A stretch of DNA of 64,000 nt from Streptomyces sp. A0642 (GCF_004795105.1 NZ_SSBL01000011.1:62001-126000), one strand, 5' to 3'. Counted from the stretch's first letter, positions 44,275-53,687 are shown. The notes: generated by a model not told the origin, from the sequence alone. Numbers and translations are program-made.

Positions 44275-44285
44275 GGTTGCTCATC

Positions 44286-46400
44286 CTAGCCTTTCGGTAT
44301 TCGGTAGACATGGCCGGTGACGTCTCGGATGATCACTCGTCTCTTCATTGCCTCTTCAAGTGCCCAGGTGGGTATGCGCTCGGCCTGGACGGGAACTTCG
44401 AGATAGTACTTTCCCTTCAACGTCTTCCCGATGAGGTGCGGGTACTCTCTGCGCGCCTTCGCGGTGTCCGGGATCCTGGTTCCGATCCTGTACTTTGCGC
44501 CGAGCTCGCCCAGGGATTTCATGAACGTGCTCCGCTTGATCCTGGATATCTGTGTGTACTTACGGGAGACGATCTCCTTTCCAGGTCTGTATGAATCCAG
44601 GTATTTACCGTTCTCCAGGTAGATCTCATTAGCGGGATAGCGGTGCCAATTGTCCTTGTTGAACCGGCTTCCCTTGTTCCACTTATCGCGCAACGACTGC
44701 GGAACGCTCCTCCGTTTCCCGCCGCTCGACCTGGCGGCGCCGCTACTGCTCGCTCCCTGGGCCCCAGCCGCCATGAGGACAACGCCGGCGGTACCGAGGA
44801 GAGCGGCGTCGACGGCTGCTGAGGCGGTGGCGCCGCCGACTGCCCCGATGCCGGCGAAGGCGAGTCCGCCGGGCGGGAACAGGGCGAGGAGGGAGATCAG
44901 GAGGAGGGCGAAGCCGAGGTAGACCAGGAAGTCGTCGAGGGCTTCGAGCAGGTGGAGCGCGGGGATGGCCTTGCCGTCGGGGCCTGCCTCGCCGAGCCCT
45001 CGGCAGAGGAGCAGGAGTCCGGTGGTGGCTCCTCCCAGTGCGGTGGCGATGCGGAAGCGGTGGGCGGCCAGCGGTTCGCCGTGGGGCTGGACGGACGTGG
45101 GCCGCCAGGTGCGGAGCAGGGTGATCAGTTGCCAGGCGATCCAGGCCAGGGCCGCGACTCCGAAGCCCATGAGCACCGTCGGGCCGCTGCCGGTGGTGAA
45201 GTACTCCTGGAGTCCGGCGGTGGCCTTGAACGAGCCGACGCCCAGGAAGAGGAGTCCTGGGAGCGCGAGCACGCATGGCACGAGGAGCAGCCACCTCCGG
45301 CCAGCAGAGCCGGGCCGGGCAGCTTTGAGGTGGGCCCGTATCTCTTCGGGGTGCCAGGCATTCCGGCGGTCCGTGGCGTCCATCTGTTCGGTGATCCGGG
45401 CGACCGCCCGGCGCAGCGGCTCGGTCTCGCCCGGAGGTGACAGGGCGGTGGCGTACAGCAGGGAGCGGCGCAGCCGGATGTAGCGCAGGGCTATGAGCAA
45501 GGTCCAGCGTGGGCGCCAGGCCGCGTAGCGCAGTAGCGCGGCCGTGGTGTCGCCATCGGTGCGCTCGGTGGCCAGCAGTACACCCGGCACCGTGCGTTTG
45601 GCACGGTGCAGCCGGTGCAGATCGATGGCCATGGCGATGGCCAGGCAGACCAGGGGAACGGCCCAGGCCTTTTCGTTGAGAGTCGCGAGCCACTGCTCAC
45701 CCTGCACGGTGGGCTTCGCGGCCACGTAGTTGTTCACCGCGTGGTGAGCGGACGCCGCTGCCGGCGGCACCACTGCCAGCACGCGCACCCAGCCCCGGGT
45801 GCGCCACAGCAGACCGACTCCCAGCCCTGCCGAGGCCGTCCACACCAGGTGGGAGAAGGTCTCGGCGGCAAGCGGCCCGATCATGTGGGACTGGGCGGTG
45901 GGGCCGGGCAGCCAGGTGGTGAACACCTGCCCCAGGCCCGGGATGTACGGCGGGAAGAGGCTGTCCGGGATGACCCACCCCCCGCCTTCGCGCGGGATCG
46001 CCCGGTCCGTGTCCAGGCCGTACCGGAGCACTGCCTCCAGCAGCCCGAACCCCGCGCCCAGCCCGGCCCCGAGCACGAGGAAGTCGGTGAGTCCCCACTG
46101 CCGGCGGACCTTGGCGTACAGGCCGGCCAGCAACAGCGGGGCGACCTTGAGCAGTTCCTCCACCCACGGGGCGACCGTGTAACCGGAGGTGCTCACCACC
46201 TCGGCCAGCGGCTGACCGGACCAGTCAGCGTAGAGGCGGGTGTAGGTGAGTTGCAGCAGTGCCGTTGCCACGCCGCACCCGTACACCCCCACCGCGACCG
46301 CGAGCAGCACCGTCGGGAGCCGTACCGAACGGGCGGGCCACGACAGGGCGAACAGTTGCAGCACACCCCAGACGGCAGCAACCGCCATCACCAGCGTCAT
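44286..46400 (-). CDS. PrsW-like membrane protease fused to a C-terminal polymorphic-toxin-like domain
   Basis: A 704-residue polytopic protein. The N-terminal half has the motifs of PrsW/CAAX-type membrane proteases: EELLK (81-85), a Glu in FGLLEAV (122), His 184 (SHLVW) and SAHHAVNN (His 219-220). A cytoplasmic loop and a second membrane block (about 375-560) follow. The last 114 residues (591-704) form a soluble domain, NEIYLENGKYLDSYRPGKEI ... LIGKTLKGKYYLEVPVQ, which resembles nuclease-like polymorphic-toxin tips. An immunity-like gene follows. ATG 46400 is preferred; the frame opens at TTG 46439. Toxin activity is inferred. Confidence 0.68.
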   Translation of the reverse strand: MTLVMAVAAVWGVLQLFALSWPARSVRLPTVLLAVAVGVYGCGVATALLQLTYTRLYADWSGQPLAEVVSTSGYTVAPWVEELLKVAPLLLAGLYAKVRRQWGLTDFLVLGAGLGAGFGLLEAVLRYGLDTDRAIPREGGGWVIPDSLFPPYIPGLGQVFTTWLPGPTAQSHMIGPLAAETFSHLVWTASAGLGVGLLWRTRGWVRVLAVVPPAAASAHHAVNNYVAAKPTVQGEQWLATLNEKAWAVPLVCLAIAMAIDLHRLHRAKRTVPGVLLATERTDGDTTAALLRYAAWRPRWTLLIALRYIRLRRSLLYATALSPPGETEPLRRAVARITEQMDATDRRNAWHPEEIRAHLKAARPGSAGRRWLLLVPCVLALPGLLFLGVGSFKATAGLQEYFTTGSGPTVLMGFGVAALAWIAWQLITLLRTWRPTSVQPHGEPLAAHRFRIATALGGATTGLLLLCRGLGEAGPDGKAIPALHLLEALDDFLVYLGFALLLISLLALFPPGGLAFAGIGAVGGATASAAVDAALLGTAGVVLMAAGAQGASSSGAARSSGGKRRSVPQSLRDKWNKGSRFNKDNWHRYPANEIYLENGKYLDSYRPGKEIVSRKYTQISRIKRSTFMKSLGELGAKYRIGTRIPDTAKARREYPHLIGKTLKGKYYLEVPVQAERIPTWALEEAMKRRVIIRDVTGHVYRIPKG

Positions 46401-46431
46401 GCCCACCCCGGTGCCTCGAAGCCCCTGCGTA

Positions 46432-46456
46432 GTTCGCAAAAGCGAACGTCAGGTTA
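46432..46456 (-). promoter_or_regulatory. Promoter and palindrome upstream of the toxin-like gene
   Basis: GTTCGC-AAAA-GCGAAC (46432-46447) is a perfect six-bp inverted repeat. On the minus strand a TAACCT -10 box (46456-46451) lies just upstream, so the palindrome would cover the transcription start and could be an operator. Confidence 0.45.
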
Positions 46457-46586
46457 GAGGTAAGTGCCTGCAGTGGGCAAGAGGGTTCGGGTGCAACCTA
46501 TGTGCACATGGGGGCAGATGGCGTGTCCGCTCGCTTCCCGCCCGCTGCGGACGCCGACGTCGTGTTGCTGCACGGGAACGCCCCGC

Positions 46587-49500
46587 CTACCGCGGCGGCA
46601 GCGGCGGCCGCCTCTTGTCCGGGGCCGTGTCGTACGACGGCGGGGTCGCCGGGGGGTGGGCGGCCAGGAGGTCCAGGGCGACGCGGACCGCGTCGTCGAG
46701 GACCGCGTGGCGGCCTTCCGCCCAGTCGAGGGGGGTGCGCAGGGCCTCCAGATCCGGTTCCACGCCGTGGTTCTCCACCGACCAGCCGTACGTGTCGAAC
46801 CAGGCCGCGTTCATCGGGACCGTGATCACCGTGCCGTCTCCCAGGCGGTGGCGGCCGGTCATGCCGACGACGCCGCCCCAGGTGCGCTGGCCGACCACCG
46901 GGCCGAGCTTGAGGAGCCGGAACGCGGCGGTGATCATGTCGCCGTCGGAGGACGTCGCCTCGTCGGCCAGGGCGACGACCGGGCCGCGGGGGGCGTTGGA
47001 GGCGTAACTGACGGGCTGGGCGTCCCGGGTGAGGTCCCAGCCGAGGATCGTGCGGGTGAGTTTCTCGACGACCAGTTCGCTGATGTGACCGCCCGCGTTG
47101 CCGCGTACGTCGACGATGAGGGCCGGGCGGGAGACCTCCAGGCGCAGGTCCCGGTTGAACTGGGCCCAGCCGGAGCCGCCCATGTCGGGGATGTGGAGGT
47201 AGCCGCAGCGGCCGCCGCTCAGTTCGCGGACGACCTCGCGGCGTTTGGCGACCCAGTCCTGGTAGCGCAGCGGACGTTCGTCCACCAGGGGCATGATCGC
47301 GACGCGGCGGGAGCGGCCCTCGCCCTCGGCGGGCCTGAAGGTCAGCTCGACCGTGGTGCCGCCCGCCGCGGACAGGAGGGGGTAGGGGCCGGCGACCGGG
47401 TCCACCGGGCGGCCGTCGACGTGGGTGAGGACCGCGCCCTCGCGGATGCCCGTACCGGACAGCGGGGAGCGGGCCTTGGAGTCCGACGAGTCGCCGGGCA
47501 GGATGCGCCGGATGACCCATGCGCCGTCGCGGCACAGGAAGTTGACGCCGAGCAGGCCGATCGCCCGCTGGTAGTGCGGCGGGCCCTCGTTGCGGCGGGC
47601 GGGGGAGACGTACGCGTGCGAGGTGCCCAGTTCGCCGAGGACTTCGCGCAGGAGGTCGGCGAACTCGTCCGGGGTGGCGACCCGTTCGACCAGGGGGCGG
47701 TACTGGTCGAGGACGGCGGGCCAGTCGATGCCGCACATGTCCGGCTCCCAGAAGTAGGAGCGGATGATGCGGCCCGCCTCGCCGTACGCCTGCCGCCACT
47801 CCGCCGCCGGGTCGACCTCGTGCAGGATGCGGCGCAGGTCGAGGTAGACAGTGGAGTCGTTGTCGCCGGGCTCGGTGGCGGGGACGGCGCGCAGTTCGCC
47901 GTCGTCCATGACGACGAGGCGCGAGGCGTCGCCGCTGACGGCGAACCAGTCCAGGTGGTCGACGAGTTCGGTCTTCTTCGCCTTGGCGATGTTGAAGTGC
48001 TCCAGCGTGGGCCGGCCCGACATGTCCGCCGGGTTGGCGAACGTCTCGCCGAGGGCGCCGGAGATCGGCCAGCGCAGCCACACCAGCCCGCCGCCGCTGA
48101 CCGGGTGCAGGGCCGAGTACTTGGACGCGGAGACAGGGAACGGGGTGACCCGGTTCTCCAGGCCCTCGAACTCGACGGTGACCGTGGAGCCCTCCACCGC
48201 GCCGGTTTCGGCCGAGTCGACCGGGTCGAGGCCGCCCGCCGCAGGCCGGCCGTCGGGCAGGAGGGCGAAGGGGGAGGGGGTCGCCGAGGAGAGCGGGACG
48301 AGGTACGGGCGGCAGCCGAGCGGGAAGGACAGGTCGCCGGTGTGGACGTCGTAGACCGGGTCGAAGCCGCGCCACGAGAGGAAGGCGAGATAGCGTCCGT
48401 CGCCCGTGAAGACGGGGTTCTCGTCCTCGAAGCGGCCGTTGGTGACGTCGACGATCACGGGGGAGCCGGGGCCCAGGATGCGGGCGAGCTTGATCTGGCG
48501 CAGCGAGCGGCCGATGCCGGGGTGCGACCAGGTCAGCCAGGCGCCGTCGGGGGAGAACGCCAGGTCGCGGACCGGCCCGTTGATGGAGCGGATCAGTTCG
48601 GTGGGCTCGCCGGTGGACGTCTCCTCGTCGGTTTCCAGCAGGAGCAGCCGGCCGTCGTGCGAGGCGATGGCGAGCCGTTCGCCGTCCGGGTCGGCGATGA
48701 GTTCCTGGACCCGGCCGAGCAGGCCGGAGGCGAGCCGGAGCGGCGGGCGGTCGCCGCTGGCGCGCGGCAGGTAGGAGATCTCGATCGCGTCCTCGCCGTC
48801 CGCGTCGGTGACGTACGCGACCTTGCCGCCGCTGCCGAGCATCTCCGGCAGCCGGACCCGGACGCCGGGGGTGTCCGCGATGGTGCGGGCGGGCCCGTCG
48901 CGGTGGGTGAGCCAGTAGAGGCTGCCGCGCACCGAGACGGCGCTGGCCCGGCCGGTCTCGTCCACGGAGAGCGAGTCGACGTTGCTGGCGGCCGGTACCT
49001 GGTACGAGCGCCGGCCGGCCCGCGGCCCGCCGAGCCGGACCTCCAGTTTCCGCGGGGCCGCGTGGGGCGACAGGAGGTCGTCGACCAGCCACAGCTCACC
49101 CGCGCACTGGTAGACGACGCGGTGGCCGTCGCTGGAGGCGTGCCGCGCGTAGAACGCGTCGTGGTCCGTGTGCCGGCGCAGATCGCCGCCGTCGGGATGG
49201 CATGAATAGAGGTTGCCGATGCCCTCGTGGTCGGAGAGGAACGCGATGCGGCCCCCGACGAACATCGGCGATTCGAGGTGGCCGCCGATGTCCGGGAGCA
49301 GCCGCTTGCCGTGCAGCCACAGGCGTCCCATCGCGCCGCCCCGGTACCGCTTCCAGGCCGCCGGCTCGTGCGGCGGCTTTCCGGTGAGCAGCAGCGTGCG
49401 GCGCTCGCCGTCGATCTCGCCGACCGCGATGTCGGAGACCGGCCCCCACGGGAGCCGGCCGCCGGGGCTGCCGTCCGTGGCCACGCTGTAGGCCCAGGAG

Positions 49501-49874
49501 AAGTACGAGAACGGCTGCCGGTGCGAGGACACGGCGAGGATCTGCGCCGCGGTGTCCCCGCACGGCGGGGTCCAGCCGCAGACGCGGGCGTCGGTCGAAC
49601 CCCAGTAGGTGAGCCGGCGGGCCGGGCCTCCGTCGACCGGGGCCAGATGGATCTCCGGGTCCAGGGTCCGCCAGGTCGTGTAGGCGATCCGGGTGCCGTC
49701 GGGTGAGAAACGCGGATGGCTCACGCGGGTGCGGTCGACGGTCACGCGCCAGGCGCGCCGTGGCGTCTCACCCTCCTGGGCGAGGGGAGCCACCCAGAGA
49801 TCGTCCTCCGCCGCGAAGCAGAGGAGGTCTTCGTGGAGGTGCGGGAACCGGAGATACGAGAGGTCGTCACTCAC
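46587..49874 (-). CDS. Tricorn protease homologue (S41 family)
   Basis: A 1095-residue protein matching tricorn protease (about 1070 residues). It has an N-terminal six-bladed propeller (FSPDGTRIAYTTW), a second seven-bladed propeller, a PDZ domain, and the S41 catalytic region with His (GTSHAYVSPA, about 752) and the nucleophile in ADEATSSDGDMITAAF (about 970). It degrades oligopeptides downstream of the proteasome in the cytoplasm. The start is GTG 49874 (VSDDLSYLRFPHL); the frame extends upstream through the TetR operators. Confidence 0.92.
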   Translation of the reverse strand: MSDDLSYLRFPHLHEDLLCFAAEDDLWVAPLAQEGETPRRAWRVTVDRTRVSHPRFSPDGTRIAYTTWRTLDPEIHLAPVDGGPARRLTYWGSTDARVCGWTPPCGDTAAQILAVSSHRQPFSYFSWAYSVATDGSPGGRLPWGPVSDIAVGEIDGERRTLLLTGKPPHEPAAWKRYRGGAMGRLWLHGKRLLPDIGGHLESPMFVGGRIAFLSDHEGIGNLYSCHPDGGDLRRHTDHDAFYARHASSDGHRVVYQCAGELWLVDDLLSPHAAPRKLEVRLGGPRAGRRSYQVPAASNVDSLSVDETGRASAVSVRGSLYWLTHRDGPARTIADTPGVRVRLPEMLGSGGKVAYVTDADGEDAIEISYLPRASGDRPPLRLASGLLGRVQELIADPDGERLAIASHDGRLLLLETDEETSTGEPTELIRSINGPVRDLAFSPDGAWLTWSHPGIGRSLRQIKLARILGPGSPVIVDVTNGRFEDENPVFTGDGRYLAFLSWRGFDPVYDVHTGDLSFPLGCRPYLVPLSSATPSPFALLPDGRPAAGGLDPVDSAETGAVEGSTVTVEFEGLENRVTPFPVSASKYSALHPVSGGGLVWLRWPISGALGETFANPADMSGRPTLEHFNIAKAKKTELVDHLDWFAVSGDASRLVVMDDGELRAVPATEPGDNDSTVYLDLRRILHEVDPAAEWRQAYGEAGRIIRSYFWEPDMCGIDWPAVLDQYRPLVERVATPDEFADLLREVLGELGTSHAYVSPARRNEGPPHYQRAIGLLGVNFLCRDGAWVIRRILPGDSSDSKARSPLSGTGIREGAVLTHVDGRPVDPVAGPYPLLSAAGGTTVELTFRPAEGEGRSRRVAIMPLVDERPLRYQDWVAKRREVVRELSGGRCGYLHIPDMGGSGWAQFNRDLRLEVSRPALIVDVRGNAGGHISELVVEKLTRTILGWDLTRDAQPVSYASNAPRGPVVALADEATSSDGDMITAAFRLLKLGPVVGQRTWGGVVGMTGRHRLGDGTVITVPMNAAWFDTYGWSVENHGVEPDLEALRTPLDWAEGRHAVLDDAVRVALDLLAAHPPATPPSYDTAPDKRRPPLPPR

Positions 49875-49928
49875 GTTCCCATGCTTTCCGGGCCGGGAGA
49901 CCGCGGCAACTTGTGGTGCGGAACACAA

Positions 49929-49990
49929 GCGAAACGATTTCGTTTCGCTCGACGGGAGGGGTACCGTCGATGTGTACGAAACAGTTTCGT
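49929..49990. promoter_or_regulatory. Two CGAAAC/GTTTCG palindromic operators
   Basis: Site 1 is GCGAAACG-ATTT-CGTTTCGC (49929-49948) and site 2 is ACGAAAC-A-GTTTCGT (49976-49990). They share the half-site CGAAAC and lie between the tricorn gene and the divergent TetR gene, so they are likely targets of that TetR. Confidence 0.8.
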
Positions 49991-50043
49991 TCGATTGACT
50001 GACGTACGAACGACCCACGAGCTCAGGAACAGGAGGTCGGCCC

Positions 50044-50616
50044 ATGGCACGCACACGGCTCACGCCCGAGCGTGAGAGCGAGCTGTACGCCGCCGTGCTC
50101 GACCTGCTCCGCGAGGTCGGTTACGACGCCCTGACGATGGACGCCGTCGCCGCCCGCACCCGTTCCAGCAAGGCCACCCTCTACCGCCAGTGGGGGAGCA
50201 AGCCCGAGCTCGTCGTCACGGCCATGCGGCACAACAAGCCCGTTTCCCTCAGCGACGTCGACACCGGCTCGCTGCGCGGTGACTTCCATGCCGTCCTGGG
50301 CCGCAGTGACGACTGCCAGATGGAGAAGGACGCCGCGCTGATGCGGGGTCTGAGCCATGCCGTCCACGAGAACCCCGATCTCCTCCAGGCCCTGCGGGAG
50401 CTGCTGATCGAACCGGAGATGACCGGTCTCGACATGCTGCTGCGCCGAGCCGTGGACCGGGGTGAGCTGCGTCCGGACAATCCGGCGCTGAAGTACGTAC
50501 CGCACATGCTGATCGGTGCCGTCGCCGCTCGGCAACTGGTCGAGGACCGCCCCGTCGACCAGGCATTCCTCCGCGATTACGTCGACTCCGTGATGCTCCC
50601 CGCTCTCGGACTCTGA
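50044..50616 (+). CDS. TetR family transcriptional regulator
   Basis: A 190-residue TetR protein with its helix-turn-helix near residues 25-60 (ALTMDAVAARTRSSKATLYRQWGSKPELV) and a TetR_C_16/AcrR-like ligand domain. The palindromic sites upstream suggest autoregulation. It lies 124 bp before the MMPL exporter, which it most likely controls; it could also affect the divergent tricorn gene. Confidence 0.92.
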   Translation: MARTRLTPERESELYAAVLDLLREVGYDALTMDAVAARTRSSKATLYRQWGSKPELVVTAMRHNKPVSLSDVDTGSLRGDFHAVLGRSDDCQMEKDAALMRGLSHAVHENPDLLQALRELLIEPEMTGLDMLLRRAVDRGELRPDNPALKYVPHMLIGAVAARQLVEDRPVDQAFLRDYVDSVMLPALGL

Positions 50617-50740
50617 CCGCCGTCCCCACGGCACCCCGCACGGCCCTCTCCCCAAAGCCCCACCTGACACGCCGCTCTCGTCGTCGGGCTGGTTCCTCAC
50701 GCCCAATTCCACTCAACGACCTGACCGGGAGTACACCTCC

Positions 50741-52969
50741 GTGGCCACATTCCTCTACAAGCTCGGACGGCTCGCCTTCCGGCGCCGCCGCTATGTCGCC
50801 CTGATCTGGGTGGCCCTGCTGGCGCTCGCCGGATTCGGCGCGGCCTCCGCGTCCACCGCCACCTCCAGCTCCTTCTCGATTCCGGGTACGGAGGCCCAGA
50901 AGGCCTTCGACCTGCTGGAACAGCGATTCCCCGCGGCCAGCGCCGACGGCGCGACCGCGCGCATCGTCTTCAAGGCCCCCGAGGGCGAGAAGATGACGGA
51001 CCCGGCCAACAAGGCGGACGTCAAGAAGATCACCGGTGAGCTGAAGTCCGGCTCGGACCAGATCGCCTCGGTCGTCGACCCGTACACCGGCAACGCCGTC
51101 TCCAAGAACGGCACGACCGCGTACGTCTCGGTGACCTACAAGGTCAACTCCATGGAGCTGACCGACGCCACCCGGGAGGCCCTGGAGGACGCGGGCGAGT
51201 CCGCGCAGAAGACCGGGATGACCGTGGAGATCGGCGGTGACGCGCTCCAGGTGATGCCGGAGACGGGCGCCACCGAGATCGTCGGCATCGCCCTGGCCGC
51301 GGTGGTGCTCGTCATCACCTTCGGCTCGCTCATCGCGGCGGGGCTGCCGCTGCTCACCGCACTGATCGGTGTCGGCATCGGCGTCTCGTCGATCACCGCG
51401 CTGGCCAACGTGCTGGACCTGGGCTCGACCACCTCCACCCTCGCGATGATGATCGGCCTCGCGGTCGGCATCGACTACGCGCTCTTCATCGTCTCCCGCT
51501 ACCGCGCCGAACTGGCCGAGGGCCGTGAGCGCGAGGAAGCGGCCGGACGCGCCGTCGGCACCGCGGGCTCCGCGGTCGTCTTCGCCGGGCTCACCGTGGT
51601 CATCGCCCTGGTCGGCCTGGCCGTCGTGAACATCCCGATGCTGTCGAAGATGGGCTTCGCCGCGGCCGGCACGGTCGCGATCGCCGTCCTCATCGCCCTC
51701 ACCCTCGTCCCGGCGATGCTGGGCTTCGTGGGCAAGCGGATCGTGGGCCGCAAGGCGCGCAAGGCCGCCGAGGCGGAGGACAGGCCCGAGGCCAAGCCGA
51801 ACATGGGCACCCGCTGGGCGCGGTTCGTGCTGCGCAAGCCGGTGTGGGTGCTGCTGGTCGGCGTCATCGGCCTGGGCACCATCGCCGTACCGGCCGCGTC
51901 GCTGGAGATGGGTCTGCCGGACGACGGCTCCCAGCCCACCAGCACCACTCAGCGCCGCGCCTACGACCTGCTCTCGGAGGGCTTCGGCCCCGGCTTCAAC
52001 GGGCCGCTGATGGTCGTCGTCGACACGGCGAACAGCTCCGACGGCAAGGCCGCCGCCAAGCAGGTCACCGACGAGATCTCCGGCCTGAAGGGGGTCGTCG
52101 CCGTCAGCCCGGCCACCTTCAACAAGGCCGGCGACGCGGCGATGATCACGGTCGTCCCGAAGGACCGGCCGAGCTCCGTCGAGACGGAGAACGTGGTCCA
52201 CGCGATCCGCGACGCGGGCACGGACATCAAGTCCGACACCGGCGCCGAGGTCCTGGTCACCGGTGCCACCGCCATGAACATCGACTTCTCGCAGAAGATG
52301 AACGACGCGCTGCTGCCGTACCTGGCGCTCGTCGTGGGCCTCGCGTTCCTGCTGCTGATGGTGGTCTTCCGGTCGGTGCTGGTGCCGCTGAAGGCGGCGC
52401 TCGGCTTCCTGCTCTCGGTCGTCGCGGCCCTGGGCGCGGTCGTCGCGGTCTTCCAGTGGGGCTGGCTCGGCTCGCTCTTCGGGGTCGAGCAGACCGGTCC
52501 GATCATGTCGATGATGCCGATCTTCATGGTGGGCGTCGTCTTCGGTCTCGCGATGGACTACGAGGTCTTCCTCGTCACCCGGATGCGTGAGGCGTACGTC
52601 CACGGCGAGAAGCCCGGCCAGGCCGTCGTCACCGGCTTCAAGCACGGGGCCCGGGTCGTCACGGCCGCGGCCGTGATCATGATCGCGGTCTTCTCCGGAT
52701 TCATCGGCTCCAGCGAGTCGATGATCAAGATGATCGGCTTCTCGCTCGCCATCGCCGTCTTCTTCGACGCGTTCGTGGTCCGTATGGCCATCGTGCCCGC
52801 GGTCCTCGCGCTGCTCGGGAAGCGTGCCTGGTGGCTGCCGCGCTGGCTGGACCGGGTGTTGCCCAACGTGGACGTCGAGGGGGAGGGTCTGCGCAAGGAA
52901 CTGGCCGGTACGTCCGCCGGTGACGCCGGTCCGGACGCCGGCGGCGAGCGCGAGCTGACCCGCGTCTGA
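50741..52969 (+). CDS. MMPL family transporter
   Basis: A 742-residue RND-superfamily exporter of the MMPL type. One N-terminal helix (YVALIWVALLALAGFGAASA), a large extracytoplasmic loop, and two sets of five to six helices with the proton-relay segments (IGLAVGIDYALFIVSRYR and VFGLAMDYEVFLVTRMRE) are visible. It exports lipids or drugs using the proton gradient. The GTG start at 50741 is used. Probably repressed by the preceding TetR. Confidence 0.92.
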   Translation: MATFLYKLGRLAFRRRRYVALIWVALLALAGFGAASASTATSSSFSIPGTEAQKAFDLLEQRFPAASADGATARIVFKAPEGEKMTDPANKADVKKITGELKSGSDQIASVVDPYTGNAVSKNGTTAYVSVTYKVNSMELTDATREALEDAGESAQKTGMTVEIGGDALQVMPETGATEIVGIALAAVVLVITFGSLIAAGLPLLTALIGVGIGVSSITALANVLDLGSTTSTLAMMIGLAVGIDYALFIVSRYRAELAEGREREEAAGRAVGTAGSAVVFAGLTVVIALVGLAVVNIPMLSKMGFAAAGTVAIAVLIALTLVPAMLGFVGKRIVGRKARKAAEAEDRPEAKPNMGTRWARFVLRKPVWVLLVGVIGLGTIAVPAASLEMGLPDDGSQPTSTTQRRAYDLLSEGFGPGFNGPLMVVVDTANSSDGKAAAKQVTDEISGLKGVVAVSPATFNKAGDAAMITVVPKDRPSSVETENVVHAIRDAGTDIKSDTGAEVLVTGATAMNIDFSQKMNDALLPYLALVVGLAFLLLMVVFRSVLVPLKAALGFLLSVVAALGAVVAVFQWGWLGSLFGVEQTGPIMSMMPIFMVGVVFGLAMDYEVFLVTRMREAYVHGEKPGQAVVTGFKHGARVVTAAAVIMIAVFSGFIGSSESMIKMIGFSLAIAVFFDAFVVRMAIVPAVLALLGKRAWWLPRWLDRVLPNVDVEGEGLRKELAGTSAGDAGPDAGGERELTRV

Positions 52970-53006
52970 CGCGGGGCGTGAGCCGGCCGATGAGCCGCTG
53001 ACCCCC

Positions 53007-53035
53007 GGGGCCGCGCCTGAGCGGAGCGCGGCCCC
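53007..53035. terminator. Hairpin after the MMPL gene
   Basis: GGGGCCGCGC/GCGCGGCCCC, ten-bp perfect stem with a nine-nt loop, 38 bp after the stop. Confidence 0.75.
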
Positions 53036-53075
53036 GGAAGCGCCGGTTACCTGTGGGGACGGGGGGCCGGGGCAG

Positions 53076-53115
53076 GGCGAGAGCCCCCGTGCACATGCGC
53101 ACGGGGGCTCTCGCC
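53076..53115. terminator. Long hairpin between MMPL and SsgA-like genes
   Basis: A perfect 17-bp stem: 53076-53092 (GGCGAGAGCCCCCGTGC) with 53099-53115 and a six-nt loop. It serves the convergent MMPL and SsgA-like genes. Confidence 0.85.
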
Positions 53116-53143
53116 ATGTCCTCGTGTCCCCCGTCCTCGCGGG

Positions 53144-53494
53144 TCAGGCGGACGCGGTCTCCGTCCTGGCCCGGCGGTGCGTGCGGCGCAGGAAGCGGAT
53201 CAGCGGCGCGCAGTCGAACTGCACCACCTCCAGGCCGTCCGCCGTGTGGCGTTCGAGGACCAGCTGCGCCCGGCCGCACGGCCAGATCCGCAGGCTGTCG
53301 TGCTCGACGGGGGCGCGCAGCCCGCGCTCCAGCAGATCGCGCGCGACAGCCCAGTCCGGGCCGCCGGGGAAGGCGATACGCACCGTGCGGGAGTCATCGG
53401 CGGGGTCGTAGCGCAGTTCGACGGGCACGACGGGCAGATCGCGGGCGTCGATGACGAGCCGGGCTCGGGCGTGTTCTTTGATCACGGGGGACAT
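53144..53494 (-). CDS. SsgA-family sporulation/cell-division regulator
   Basis: A 116-residue SsgA-like protein (SALP). The family fold shows in PVVPVELRYDPADDSRTVRIAF, PDWAVARDLLERGL and VVQFDCAPLIRFLRRTH. SALPs occur in sporulating actinomycetes and steer septum placement and peptidoglycan remodelling. The ATG at 53494 has GGAGGAG nine bases upstream; an in-frame ATG at 53533 is less well placed. Which SALP (SsgA-G or other) cannot be told. Confidence 0.87.
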   Translation of the reverse strand: MSPVIKEHARARLVIDARDLPVVPVELRYDPADDSRTVRIAFPGGPDWAVARDLLERGLRAPVEHDSLRIWPCGRAQLVLERHTADGLEVVQFDCAPLIRFLRRTHRRARTETASA

Positions 53495-53598
53495 GGGCCT
53501 CGGCTCCTCCTGGTGATATGTCGCCTTCGTCATCTAATGTCCCATATTTTCGCAAAAGAGCACTGTGAGGGCTCTGGGCAGTTGTGAGGCACCCGCTC

Positions 53599-53629
53599 TT
53601 GCGAATGGTTCGCAACAAGGCCCTATCAT
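53599..53629 (+). promoter_or_regulatory. Nur-box-like palindrome and -10 box before cbiM
   Basis: TTGCGA-N5-TCGCAA (53599-53615; perfect TTGCGAA-TGG-TTCGCAA) matches the layout of the Streptomyces Nur box (tTGCaa-N5-ttGCAA). A TATCAT -10 box follows at 53624-53629, so the site covers the -35 region. Repression by nickel-bound Nur is inferred. Confidence 0.6.
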
Positions 53630-53687
53630 GAGCAGGTTCACGACCCCGCGCAGCAATGCAGGAACGCAGGAAGCGGAGCCCTCCCCC

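Noticed and set aside
53534..53687. Cobalamin riboswitch before cbiM
   Set aside because: The leader is short and lacks the B12-box elements that I know; the palindrome fits a protein operator better.
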